Positions 51,224 through 59,827 of a stretch of DNA of 64,000 nucleotides are shown piece by piece (the first letter of the stretch is position 1; the number at the start of each line of letters is the position of its first letter). The notes under the pieces are model-generated. The model saw only the letters and a program-made list of their open reading frames with translations. It made no database searches and had not been told where the DNA came from. The position numbers were made by a program, and so were the translations under genes. Location of the stretch: contig JAACJQ010000227.1 in the NCBI GenBank assembly GCA_016879935.1, positions 1 through 64,000 on the forward strand, in the 5' to 3' direction. Source of the stretch: Archangiaceae bacterium (lineage in GTDB: Bacteria; Myxococcota; Myxococcia; Myxococcales; Myxococcaceae).

Positions 51224-52669
51224 GTGCTCCGTCTCGTGATCCTGCTCCTCCCCACCGCGGCCAGCGCGCAGCTGCTGCTCGAGGAGCCATTCGACACCTC
51301 ACCTGCCGATGGCGGGTGGACGGCGATCGCTCAGCCCGTCGGTGGGTTCGCCGATCTGACCATGGGAAAGGTCGCCAGTGGCTGGCGCGTCACGCACCCT
51401 GACGCGGGCCTGGGGCTGGCCAATCGATCGCCCTGCTTTCGCAGAGCCTTCGACGGCGGCGTCGGCGCCGTCACGGTTCGCTACTGGCTGAACGCGTCGA
51501 GCGTGAACGACGAGTTCGGCATGTACCCCGTCATCATTCAGTCGCCGGCCAACACCCTCGCCGAAGTTCGGTTCGCCGGAATGCCGATGAGCTCGTTCAC
51601 GCCGGTCCTCCAGTGCACTGACGCCACAGGGACCTTTCGCGTGTGCAGCGGCGGCACCAGCCCGGTGCTGAGCTCTCAGACGTGGCACCTGGTCGAGCTG
51701 CGCATGGATGGCGTCGGCTCCGGCCAGGGGCTCTGTCGTGCCGCCGTCGACGGCACCGAGTTCTGCAGTCAGCCGATGAATTGGACGGGGCTCCAGCCGA
51801 CCAGCGCGTTCATCGGGCTCTGCGCACTCCAGCAGGCATGGGCGGGAGCCATGACGATGGACGAGCTGCGGGTCGTCGCTGGCCCGCAGGGATCGCGGCT
51901 TCGGATCAACGGCCCTCACTCAGGCACGCAGGGTGACTGCCTTCGCTTCACCATCGACACCATCGACGCGTTCACCCAGCAGCCAGCCCCCGTCGCCGCC
52001 CACACGCCGCTCGACACTGTCGCGTTCACGGGGGCTGCCGCGTTCTTCGCCAGCGACTGCTCCACCCTGGGGTCGCCACCCGAGCTTTCTCCAGCCGCTC
52101 CCGTCTGGGAGGTCTACGCGAGGGCTGGAACGATCGACATCCGCATCACCGCGACAGCGAGCGACCTGCTTCCTGCGATTCCGTTCAGCGTGCACATCAC
52201 ACCAGTCGATGCGGGTGTACCGGACGCGGGAGCGCTCGATGCGGGCACGCTCGACGCCGGCGCACTTGATGCGGGAGCGCTCGACGCGGGAGCACTCGAC
52301 GCGGGAGCACTCGACGCGGGAGCACTCGACGCGGGAGCACTCGACGCGGGAGCACTCGACGCAGGAGCACTCGACGCGGGATCGCTCGACGCGGGATCGC
52401 TCGACGCAGGAGCACTCGACGCAGGAGCGCCCGACGCGGGCACACTCGACGCGGGCACAGTCGACGCGGGAGCACTCGACGCAGGAGCACTCGACGCAGG
52501 AGCACTCGACGCAGGAGCACTAGACGCAGGAGCAGTCGACGCGGGCGCACTCGACGCAGGGGGCACTCCTGTCCTCATCACCTACGACGTCGGCTGCGGC
52601 TGCACGGGGGCTCCGCTGCTCAACCTCATCGCCGCGATCGCCCTGCTCTTCCGCCGTTCACGTCGCTGA
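51224..52669 (+). CDS. Secreted protein with LDAG repeat linker and MYXO-CTERM-type tail
   Basis: The 481-residue protein starts at GTG 51224 with a signal peptide (LRLVILLLPTAASA, cut before QLLLEEPF). Residues 20-220 look like a concanavalin/LamG-type beta sandwich (EPFDTSPADGGWTAI; WHLVELRMDGVGSG). A second domain follows, then about 24 tandem five-residue units (x-L-D-A-G) at residues 328-447. The end, DVGCGCTGAPLLNLIAAIALLFRRSRR-like (GCGC, hydrophobic stretch, Arg tail), is of the MYXO-CTERM sorting pattern. The last 12 bases overlap the stop end of the convergent recombinase gene. A surface-anchored binding protein is inferred. Confidence 0.78.
   Translation: MLRLVILLLPTAASAQLLLEEPFDTSPADGGWTAIAQPVGGFADLTMGKVASGWRVTHPDAGLGLANRSPCFRRAFDGGVGAVTVRYWLNASSVNDEFGMYPVIIQSPANTLAEVRFAGMPMSSFTPVLQCTDATGTFRVCSGGTSPVLSSQTWHLVELRMDGVGSGQGLCRAAVDGTEFCSQPMNWTGLQPTSAFIGLCALQQAWAGAMTMDELRVVAGPQGSRLRINGPHSGTQGDCLRFTIDTIDAFTQQPAPVAAHTPLDTVAFTGAAAFFASDCSTLGSPPELSPAAPVWEVYARAGTIDIRITATASDLLPAIPFSVHITPVDAGVPDAGALDAGTLDAGALDAGALDAGALDAGALDAGALDAGALDAGALDAGALDAGSLDAGSLDAGALDAGAPDAGTLDAGTVDAGALDAGALDAGALDAGALDAGAVDAGALDAGGTPVLITYDVGCGCTGAPLLNLIAAIALLFRRSRR
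52206..52563. repeat. 15-bp tandem repeat encoding (A/S/T)LDAG
   Basis: About 24 copies of GCACTCGACGCGGGA-type units, in frame in the preceding gene. Several consecutive copies are identical at the DNA level, indicating recent expansion by slippage or unequal exchange. The repeated unit has the same length, 15 bases, as the repeat in the RCC1 lipoprotein nearby. Confidence 0.9.
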
Positions 52670-53590
52670 GGGAGGCCGCTTGGCCTTCGAGCGCGGGTGG
52701 TGCTTGTCGTACGTCGTGCGAAGCCGCTGGCTGTCGACGTGCGTGTAGATCTGCGTCGTCGCGAGATCGGCGTGGCCCAGCATCGCCTGCACCGCGCGTA
52801 GATCGGCACCGCGCTCGACGAGGTGGGTGGCGAACGAGTGCCGCAGCTTGTGCGGAGACAACTCCTTCGTGATGCCGGCCGTGCGCGCGTGCCGACGCAG
52901 CAGCTTCCAGAACCCCATTCGCGAGAAGCCTTTGCCCCTTGGCGTCACGAAGAGCGCCGACGACTCGCGCCCCTTGAGAATCGTCGGCCGCGCCGACGCG
53001 ACGTACGCTCGCACGTGCTCGATGGCGTGACGCCCGAGAGGAACGATGCGCTCCTTGCGGCCCTTGCCCATCACCATCACGTAGCCGTCGACCAGGTTCA
53101 CGTCGTTGATGCCGAGCTTCACCAACTCGCTCACGCGCAGGCCCGTCGCGTAGAGCACCTCGATCATCGCGCGATCGCGCAGGCCGGCCGCCGCCGACGT
53201 GTCAGGCGCCTTCAGCAGCGCCTCGACCTCGTCGAGCGTGAGAAAGATGGGCAACTTCCGCGCGTGCTTCGGCGTGTCGAGATCGTCGGTCGGGTTGCCC
53301 GGTGACAACTTCTCGTCTTCGAGGAACCGGTGAAACCCGCGCAGCGCGGCGAGGTGCCGGGCCCGACTGCGTGGCGCGAGCCCCTTCCGACTCAGCCACG
53401 CCAGGTGTTCGAGCACGTCGTCGCGCGTCGCTGCTTCGACGGCGATCTTCCGGCGCGTGAGTTCACCCAGCCAGTCACGCACGTCCATCGCGTAGGCGTC
53501 GACCGTCTTGGGCGCGAGGTTCCGCTCCGCACGAAGGAAGGTGACGAAGGCATCGAGCAGCGCGTCGCTCACGAGGTGATTCTCCAGCAT
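52658..53590 (-). CDS. xerD: Tyrosine recombinase of the XerC/XerD type
   Basis: From the ATG at 53590 the 310-residue protein has a SAM-like N-terminal DNA-binding domain (LLDAFVTFLRAERNLAPKTVDAY) and a complete catalytic domain. Active-site residues are Arg152 (ATGLRVSEL), Lys176, His247 and Arg250 (SPHKLRHSFATHL), His273 (LGHADLATTQIYTHV) and Tyr282. Length and pattern fit the housekeeping Xer recombinases that resolve chromosome dimers at dif, rather than integrases of mobile elements. Whether it is XerC or XerD is not certain. The longer frame to 54076 has no support and would run under a divergent gene. Confidence 0.88.
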   Translation of the reverse strand: MLENHLVSDALLDAFVTFLRAERNLAPKTVDAYAMDVRDWLGELTRRKIAVEAATRDDVLEHLAWLSRKGLAPRSRARHLAALRGFHRFLEDEKLSPGNPTDDLDTPKHARKLPIFLTLDEVEALLKAPDTSAAAGLRDRAMIEVLYATGLRVSELVKLGINDVNLVDGYVMVMGKGRKERIVPLGRHAIEHVRAYVASARPTILKGRESSALFVTPRGKGFSRMGFWKLLRRHARTAGITKELSPHKLRHSFATHLVERGADLRAVQAMLGHADLATTQIYTHVDSQRLRTTYDKHHPRSKAKRPPSAT

Positions 53591-53678
53591 TCGTGCCAGT
53601 CGCCAAACAACCTGCCGAAAAGGAACTGCGCTCGGCCCTGCGGTGCTCCACGGCCGCAAGAAACTCCCGGAGGAACTC

Positions 53679-54368
53679 ATGCGCTTCGCACTCTTCTCCC
53701 TCATCCTCGTCAGCGTCCCCGCGCTTGCCGACGAACTCGCCACGCCACCTGCTCCGCCAGCGACCGTCGCTTCCGTCACCCCACCCACCTGGTCTCTCGG
53801 CGCAGGGCTGACCTTCTTCGCGCCCACGACGCAGCTGATCGGGGTGCTCGGGGGAACGGGGGGACTCTCGGCGTTGGCGACGACGACCCCGGTCAGCCCG
53901 AGCGTCTCGATCGAACGGCTGTTCTCACCACAGTTCGCGCTCGGACTCGGCCTCGACGCATCGCTCGAGTCGACCAGCCTCACGGGCATCGCGGCCACGA
54001 GCCCGCGCGGATCGGTCGGCGTCGGCGTCAGCCCCCGCTTCATCGTGACGAACCCCGACGCGCCGGTCTCGTTCACCCTCTACTCGACGCTGTTCCTCGG
54101 CTACGCGAGCGGCGGGCAGGCCGTCGTCGGTGCGGTGGGCAACGCGTTGACCTCGGCGGTGTCGGGTGGCGTCGGCGGCGGCATCGCGCTCGAGCTCAAG
54201 CTGCTCGAACGGCTCTCGGTGCGAGCCCAGGCGAACCTGGTGCGACTGACGGTCTCGCGCTCCACGATCGCCGTCTCGAGCGGCGGAGCCACCAGCGAAT
54301 CGGTCTTGAACACGGTCGGCGTGAACGTGCTGCCCACGCCATCGCTCGAGTTGCGGCTCTACCTCTGA
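53679..54368 (+). CDS. Predicted outer-membrane beta-barrel protein
   Basis: A 229-residue protein with an excellent AGGAGG ribosome site and a signal peptide (MRFALFSLILVSVPALA). After a Pro/Thr-rich stretch come alternating amphipathic strands rich in Gly, Ser and aromatic-ended turns (WSLGAGLTFFAP; FALGLGLDASLESTSL; GIALELKLLERLSVRAQAN), with the terminal strand ending LELRLYL. This is the usual look of eight-stranded outer-membrane barrels. No finer identity can be given. It is divergent from the recombinase and converges on a methyltransferase with four bases between. Confidence 0.7.
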   Translation: MRFALFSLILVSVPALADELATPPAPPATVASVTPPTWSLGAGLTFFAPTTQLIGVLGGTGGLSALATTTPVSPSVSIERLFSPQFALGLGLDASLESTSLTGIAATSPRGSVGVGVSPRFIVTNPDAPVSFTLYSTLFLGYASGGQAVVGAVGNALTSAVSGGVGGGIALELKLLERLSVRAQANLVRLTVSRSTIAVSSGGATSESVLNTVGVNVLPTPSLELRLYL

Positions 54369-54372
54369 AGGC

Positions 54373-55125
54373 TCAGCCGCCGTCGCGAGACAGGGGCGGC
54401 TTCTCACCCGGCTCTTTGCGGCGCGCCACGATCACACCGTACGTGGCGCTGGCTTTTCCACCCTGCGCCCGGTGCACCGCGATCTCGGCCTTCACCTGCT
54501 TCACCGCGTCGGTCTCTGCCGGCTGACGGGCCAGCGCGATCTCGATCTCTTTGTAGAACTCGTCCATCTCGGGGTCGCCGAGGCTCTCGACCATTTCGGG
54601 CTCGAAGCCTTCGGGCTCCATCGAGAGCAGCGTCTCGCGAGGAGAGACGATCGGCCGACCGAGACGATCGGCCCAGCTCTCGAGCGCGACCTTCGCGGGC
54701 TGGCGGCCGACGGCCATGACGTAGGTGAGCGCGAGGCGGCCCTTCTCGTCGAGCCAGGGGCGGCACTTGCGCGCGAGCGCGTCGGGGTAGCCCGCGATGC
54801 GGCCGAACGAGAAGATTCCGTCGAACGACTTCTCGGGGAAGTTCACCGTCGCCAGCGGTTGCACGAGCCACGTCACCTTGTCGCCGATGCCCGCCAGGCG
54901 CGCGCGTTCCTTCAGGGTCTCGGCCACTTTCTGATCAGGCTCGACGACGGTGATGGTGCAGTTCAGCGCACGCGCCAGCGCGAGACCGCCGAGGCTGCCG
55001 TGAAGCTCGAGCAGCCGGGAGCTCCCCGTGAAGTGCGCGGCCTGCGCGAATCGACGCAGCAGCGATTCGCTCTGGAAGAGCCGACGAGCTTCAGCGGGAA
55101 GATACAGCGGGAACGGATCGGCCAT
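54373..55125 (-). CDS. SAM-dependent methyltransferase-like protein
   Basis: The 250-residue protein shows a Rossmann methyltransferase fold: LLELHGSLGGLALARAL stands for the glycine-rich SAM loop and TITVVEPDQKVAETLKERARLAG for the acidic strand end. FPEKSFDGIFSFGRIAGYPD and LARKCRPWLDEKGRLALTYVMAVGR are like the later strands of class I enzymes. Loop glycines are fewer than usual, so activity is plausible but unproven. The substrate is unknown. It is 62 bases downstream of the DUF493 gene, probably the end of a greB-phoH-DUF493 run. Confidence 0.75.
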   Translation of the reverse strand: MADPFPLYLPAEARRLFQSESLLRRFAQAAHFTGSSRLLELHGSLGGLALARALNCTITVVEPDQKVAETLKERARLAGIGDKVTWLVQPLATVNFPEKSFDGIFSFGRIAGYPDALARKCRPWLDEKGRLALTYVMAVGRQPAKVALESWADRLGRPIVSPRETLLSMEPEGFEPEMVESLGDPEMDEFYKEIEIALARQPAETDAVKQVKAEIAVHRAQGGKASATYGVIVARRKEPGEKPPLSRDGG

Positions 55126-55187
55126 GGGCGCACGCAGCCCTTACACAGTCTCTGTCGCCCTGTCATGTCCCCGCGGTCGGGAACGGC

Positions 55188-55478
55188 TCAGAGGTAGTAA
55201 AGGATTCGCTTCTCCTGATGGAGCTGCAGGTAGATCGACTTCCGGTGTTCCTCGCTCAGCAGGTACACCGAGACGGTGAGCGAGATGTACGTGCCCTTGC
55301 TCGACGGCACGACCTCGATGGAGTCCTGCGAGACTTCGCTGCCCATCAGCCGCGTGAACAGGGTGCGCACGTACTCCGAGAAGCCGTGCTCCTGTTTCCC
55401 CATGACCTTGAACGCGTAGACGGTCGGGTACTCGATGAGCGGTGGAGCCGCCTGCTCTGGCGCCTTCGACTCGCTCAC
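55188..55478 (-). CDS. DUF493 (YbeD-like) protein
   Basis: A 96-residue protein whose GTG start overlaps the stop of the PhoH-like gene (GTGA). The core YPTVYAFKVMGKQEHGFSEYV is the DUF493 signature, and the rest has the expected alpha/beta ferredoxin-like pattern with SSKGTYISLTVSVYL and a closing KRILYYL. The family has an ACT-like fold and no established function. Close coupling with phoH is noteworthy as a possible functional link. Confidence 0.8.
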   Translation of the reverse strand: MSESKAPEQAAPPLIEYPTVYAFKVMGKQEHGFSEYVRTLFTRLMGSEVSQDSIEVVPSSKGTYISLTVSVYLLSEEHRKSIYLQLHQEKRILYYL

Positions 55479-56791
55479 AACAGGTTCGTCGCCAGCTCGG
55501 CCAGCGCGCTCCGTTCGCCCTTGTTCATGGTGATGTGGCCAGCGATGCGCTCGTTGCGGAAGCGGTTCACCACGTGCACCAGGCCGTTGTTGGTCGAGTC
55601 CACGTAGGGGTTGTCGATCTGGTACGGGTCGCCGGTCAGCACGATCTTGGTGCCGTCACCGACGCGCGTGATGATCGTCTTCACCTCGTGCGGCGTGAGG
55701 TTCTGCGCCTCGTCGACGATGATGTACTGGTTCGGAATCGAGCGGCCGCGAATGTACGTGAGCGGCTCGATCTCGACGATGCCGAGATCCATGAGCTCGT
55801 GGTGCCCGCGGCCGGCCTTCTTGTCCGAGCGCGAGAGGTTCAGCAGGTATTCGACGTTGTCGAAGATGGGCTGCATCCACGGGTTGAGCTTCTGCTCGAC
55901 GTCACCGGGCAGGTAGCCGATGTCTTTGCCGAGCGGGAAGATCGGCCGGCTGACGAGCAGCTTCTGGTACGTCGCGTCTTCGGTCACCTTCGAGAGGCCC
56001 GCGGCGATCGCGAGCAGCGTCTTGCCGGTGCCGGCCTTGCCGACGATGGTGACGAGCTTGATGTCGTCGTTCAGCAACAGGTCGAGCAGAAAGCCCTGCT
56101 CCATGTTGCGCGGGCGAATGCCCCAGGTGCCGTCCTTCACGCCGCGGTTGAGCGGCACGATCTTCTTCTGCGCGCCGTCGAAGCGGCCCATGGCGGTGTG
56201 TGACGGGTTCGCCGCGTCTTTGAGCAGCACGAACTCGTTCGCCGAGAGCTTCGCGTCGAGCACCACTTCGGCGCCGGGCTTGTAGAGCTGGTTGATGACC
56301 TCGGCCGAGACGGTGTGCTCGCTCACGCCCGAGTACAGCTCGCTGATCTCGACGCGCTCGGGCTCGTAGTCTTCGGCGAGCAGACCGAGAGCGTCGGCGC
56401 GAATACGAAGGTTGGTGTCCTTCGTGATGAAGACGGTCTGGGCCTGCGGGTCACGCTGCCGGGTCTCGATGGCGACCGCGAGAATGCGGTTGTCCATCAG
56501 GCCGCCGTCGGCCATCGACTTGGGCAGATCGCGCTCGACGAAGCTCACCTTCAGCATGCCGCCGTTCGGCAGCGGAACACCTTCGGCCAGGGTGCCCTCG
56601 ACGCGGTGCATGTCGAGGTAGCGGGCGATCTGGCGCGCGTTGCGCCCGAGCTCGCTCATGTCTTTCTTGAACTGGTCGAGCTCCTCGATCACGTAGATCG
56701 GAATGACGACGGTGTTGTCGTCGAAGCTGTAAATCGACCTCGGGTCGTGCAGCAGAACGTTGGTGTCGAGAACGAAGTTCTTCCGCGACAA
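55475..56791 (-). CDS. PIN-PhoH family ATPase (PhoH2-like)
   Basis: The 438-residue protein joins an N-terminal PIN ribonuclease-like domain (VLDTNVLLHDPRSIY; ITKDTNLRIRA) to a PhoH ATPase domain. The P-loop is GKAGTGKTLLA at about residue 253, and Walker B is VDEAQNLTPHEVKTI. RGRSIPNQYIIVDEAQN and LTGDPYQIDNPY are typical of this family. PhoH2-type proteins are RNA helicases and ribonucleases. The start is a TTG at 56791 with AGGGGG upstream, giving the conserved opening SRKNFVLDTN. It is the second gene after greB on the same strand. Confidence 0.9.
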   Translation of the reverse strand: MSRKNFVLDTNVLLHDPRSIYSFDDNTVVIPIYVIEELDQFKKDMSELGRNARQIARYLDMHRVEGTLAEGVPLPNGGMLKVSFVERDLPKSMADGGLMDNRILAVAIETRQRDPQAQTVFITKDTNLRIRADALGLLAEDYEPERVEISELYSGVSEHTVSAEVINQLYKPGAEVVLDAKLSANEFVLLKDAANPSHTAMGRFDGAQKKIVPLNRGVKDGTWGIRPRNMEQGFLLDLLLNDDIKLVTIVGKAGTGKTLLAIAAGLSKVTEDATYQKLLVSRPIFPLGKDIGYLPGDVEQKLNPWMQPIFDNVEYLLNLSRSDKKAGRGHHELMDLGIVEIEPLTYIRGRSIPNQYIIVDEAQNLTPHEVKTIITRVGDGTKIVLTGDPYQIDNPYVDSTNNGLVHVVNRFRNERIAGHITMNKGERSALAELATNLL

Positions 56792-56860
56792 ACGGCCCCC
56801 TGGAATTCAGCCTGCGTGGAGTGCGGTGCGACGTCGATGAAGCACCCACAACATAGCCGC

Positions 56861-57436
<576 letters not shown>

Positions 57437-57497
57437 GTGCAGGGAGGTACCGCGAGACGTGACGCGTGGGTAGCAGGTCGTGCTATGCGCGCACGCC

Positions 57498-58079
57498 ATG
57501 CGCCGAATCGCTCTGGCTGTGCTCGCCACCGTCGCCATCGCCTGCGACAAAGTCGACTACATCGAGATCGCTCCCGCCGACGTCGAGTTCCAGAGCCGGG
57601 GCGAGTCGAAGAACCTGTCGGCGCGCTGCATGTCGCGCGCAGGCAAACGGGCCGAGCGGGCGATGGTCTCGTGGTCGGTGAAGGACCCCGAGATCGCAGA
57701 AGTGAACGGCAAGGGCATTCTGAAGCCGAAGAAGAGCGGCAACACCGAGGTCGTCGCCCACTATGAAGACGTCGAGGCGGCGATTCCCGTGAAGGTGTCG
57801 TTCGTCGAGAAACTCGAGGTCGTGAACAAGGTCGTCACCATCAAAGAAGGGGCCGAAGCGGTGCCCATCCAGTTGAAATTCCTTGGCCTGAACAACCGCG
57901 ACCTCGGAAAACGTGGCGCCACCTACACCCCGAAGGACAAGCAGATCGCCGCGATCGTCGGAGGCAATGCCATTCTTCCGCTCGATCCCGGCAAGACGAC
58001 GATCGACATTCAGGTTGACGGCATCAACGCGTCGTTGGAAGTGACGGTCGAAGAAGACAAGGCGCTGAAGAAGAAGTGA
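57498..58079 (+). CDS. Lipoprotein with bacterial Ig-like (BIG2) domains
   Basis: The ATG at 57498 opens a signal peptide RRIALAVLATVAIAC. The mature 175 residues have BIG2-like features: SWSVKDPEIAEVNGKGILKPKKSGNTEVVA, containing the W-x-S-x-(D/N)-x-x-I-A-x-V and G-x-(V/I)-x-G-x-x-x-G pattern, and a second less obvious copy with KDKQIAAIVGG and DPGKTTIDIQVDG. Ig-like lipoproteins of this sort are usually exposed adhesins or inhibitors. The C-terminus is basic (KALKKK). It ends 32 bases before tRNA-Lys. Confidence 0.75.
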   Translation: MRRIALAVLATVAIACDKVDYIEIAPADVEFQSRGESKNLSARCMSRAGKRAERAMVSWSVKDPEIAEVNGKGILKPKKSGNTEVVAHYEDVEAAIPVKVSFVEKLEVVNKVVTIKEGAEAVPIQLKFLGLNNRDLGKRGATYTPKDKQIAAIVGGNAILPLDPGKTTIDIQVDGINASLEVTVEEDKALKKK

Positions 58080-58111
58080 GGAATTTCAGAGAACGCAAAA
58101 ACAACAGGTGC

Positions 58112-58187
<76 letters not shown>

Positions 58188-58190
58188 GTC

Positions 58191-58263
58191 GGCCCCATCG
58201 TCTAGAGGCCTAGGACGTGGCCCTTTCAAGGCTAAAACTCGGGTTCGAATCCCGATGGGGTCA
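58191..58263 (+). tRNA. tRNA-Glu (UUC anticodon)
   Basis: 73 bases starting three after tRNA-Lys: acceptor GGCCCCA with TGGGGTC, anticodon loop CTTTCAA giving TTC, T-loop GTTCGAATC, discriminator A; the next bases are ACA, so CCA is added after transcription. The two tRNAs are certainly co-transcribed. Confidence 0.96.
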
Positions 58264-58273
58264 ACACAACACG

Positions 58274-58313
58274 CGAGCCTGGCGGCCATGTGCCGCCAGG
58301 CTCGTCGTGTTTT
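58274..58313 (+). terminator. Rho-independent terminator of the tRNA-Lys/tRNA-Glu transcript
   Basis: A perfect 13-bp stem, CGAGCCTGGCGGC (58274-58286) with GCCGCCAGGCTCG (58292-58304), loop CATGT, followed by TCGTGTTTTC. It is the strongest hairpin in the window. The next gene starts within or just after it. Confidence 0.85.
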
Positions 58314-59038
58314 CGGCGGCGCTGATGCTCGCGGGCTGCCCGTCGAACGCCGAGCGCCATCTGCAAGAGGGCCATCAACAGGCGAAGAAGGCGAAGTGGA
58401 ATGACGCGGCGGCCTCGTATCGATCGGCCGCGATCTCCGATCCGAAGAATGCGCATGCGCTCGCGCTCGCCGGGCTGGCGAACCTGAAGCTCGAAGACGC
58501 AGGCGCGGCGCAGGAGTCGTTCGCGGCGGCCCTGGCGGTCGACCCACTCGAGCCCAACGCACGAATCGGGCTCGCCGGGCTCGCGGTGCAGTCGATGGAT
58601 GCTGGCGCCGCCCTGTCGCTGCTCGACGGCATGACCGACCCGGCGGCAGGGCTCGTTCGTGGTCGCGCGTTGCTGCTCCGCGGAGGCCCGGGCGATGCCG
58701 AGACGGCGCTCACTCAGGCCAGGGCTGTGTTGGCGATCGCGCCCGAGTCGATCGAAGCGCGCTACCTCGAGGGCTCTTCCCTGCTCGTGCTCGGCCGCTT
58801 CGCCGAAGCGCAGACCGCTTTCGAGGCGCTCGAGAAGGCTGCGCGCGAATCGCCGTTCGGGCCCTATGGCCTGGCCCGTGTCGCGGCGGCCCAGAAGCGC
58901 TCGACCGACGTGCTGCTGTACCTGAAAGCCGCTCGTACGGCGTCGAAGCAGTCCTGGCAGGCGGGGGCGGTTGCAGCTGACCCGGCGTTCGCCTTTCTTG
59001 CGGGTTCTCCCGCTTTCATCGAAGTCGTCGGGCCGTAA
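58307..59038 (+). CDS. TPR lipoprotein
   Basis: A TPR-rich lipoprotein of about 243 residues with signal core FSAALMLAGC. Repeats include HLQEGHQQAKKAKWNDAAAS, DPKNAHALALAGLANLKLED and AIAPESIEARYLEGSSLLVL. The start is unclear: the frame is open upstream to a GTG at 58217 within tRNA-Glu. Between the tRNA and the signal peptide the only usual start codon is GTG 58307, in the tail of the terminator, which gives a short signal peptide without a basic residue. It is followed after three bases by plsC. It resembles the TPR lipoprotein on the other side of plsC in style. Confidence 0.7.
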   Translation: MFSAALMLAGCPSNAERHLQEGHQQAKKAKWNDAAASYRSAAISDPKNAHALALAGLANLKLEDAGAAQESFAAALAVDPLEPNARIGLAGLAVQSMDAGAALSLLDGMTDPAAGLVRGRALLLRGGPGDAETALTQARAVLAIAPESIEARYLEGSSLLVLGRFAEAQTAFEALEKAARESPFGPYGLARVAAAQKRSTDVLLYLKAARTASKQSWQAGAVAADPAFAFLAGSPAFIEVVGP

Positions 59039-59041
59039 GCC

Positions 59042-59827
59042 ATGCTCCGCAACCTGTTCTGCATCTTCATCGCCGTCACGTGGACGACCGTGCTCTTCCC
59101 CGTGACGATCGTGGTCTCGATTCTCACGCTCGACGTCTCGACGTCGCTGTTCGTGGTGCAGCGCATCTGGTCGCCCGTCTTGCTCTGGGCCGGCGGAGCG
59201 CAGTTCAAGGTGATCGGGCGCGAGAAGGCCGACTTCACGAAGCCCGCCATCTACGTCGCCAATCACCAGTCGACCCTCGACATTCCTGCGCTGTTCGTCG
59301 CGCTGCCGGTGGCCTTCCGCTTCGTCGCCAAGCAGCAGCTCAAGTACGTGCCCTTCATGGGCTGGTACATGTCGATGGCGAAGTTCGTGTTCATCGATCG
59401 CAGCAACCACAAGAAGGCCGTGAAGTCGCTCGAGCTCGCGGCCAACCGCATTCGCAGCGGCATCTCGATCGCGATGTTCGCCGAGGGCACGCGCAGCGAC
59501 GATCTGTCGATCATGCCGTTCAAGAAGGGCCCGTTCGCGCTCGCGATGAAGGCCGGCGTTCCCGTGGTGCCGGTCGCCATCGAAGGGTCGGGCAAGCTGA
59601 TGCCGAAGAACTCGTGGAACATCACCCCGGGCCCGGTCACGGTGATGGTGGGGCAGCCCATCGACCCCGCGCAGTTCGGAGACGATCGCGAAGCGCTCAT
59701 GAAGGCCGTGCGCGATTGCATCATCGATCTCTCGGCCCAGATGGGCGGCAAAGGCGGAGACAAGGCGACGGTCGTGGCCCAGAAGGGCTCCGAGGGCGTG
59801 GCCCGCCGCAATCAGGCGACCGCATGA
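59042..59827 (+). CDS. plsC: 1-acyl-sn-glycerol-3-phosphate acyltransferase
   Basis: A 261-residue membrane-bound acyltransferase that makes phosphatidic acid. Two N-terminal hydrophobic segments (residues 5-30 and 38-55) are followed by the H-x4-D motif NHQSTLD and the FIDRSN block. Next come FAEGTRSDD (the EGTRS motif) and KGPFALAMKAGVPVVPVAIEGS. All four conserved blocks of the family are in order. It is placed between two TPR lipoprotein genes, overlapping the start of the second by four bases (ATGA). Confidence 0.92.
   Translation: MLRNLFCIFIAVTWTTVLFPVTIVVSILTLDVSTSLFVVQRIWSPVLLWAGGAQFKVIGREKADFTKPAIYVANHQSTLDIPALFVALPVAFRFVAKQQLKYVPFMGWYMSMAKFVFIDRSNHKKAVKSLELAANRIRSGISIAMFAEGTRSDDLSIMPFKKGPFALAMKAGVPVVPVAIEGSGKLMPKNSWNITPGPVTVMVGQPIDPAQFGDDREALMKAVRDCIIDLSAQMGGKGGDKATVVAQKGSEGVARRNQATA

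Noticed and set aside
52114-52581. Antisense Ala/Ser/Pro-repeat proteins opposite the LDAG array
   Set aside because: Any tandem repeat whose unit is a multiple of three gives open frames in several phases. The plus-strand frame alone has a signal peptide, a folded domain and a sorting tail.
52658-53590. The tyrosine recombinase as the agent of the 491-bp inversion or as a mobile-element integrase
   Set aside because: Its length and motifs fit the housekeeping Xer group, it is 44 kb away from the inversion, and the 8-bp palindrome is unlike a dif-type site. No att repeats or element genes surround it.
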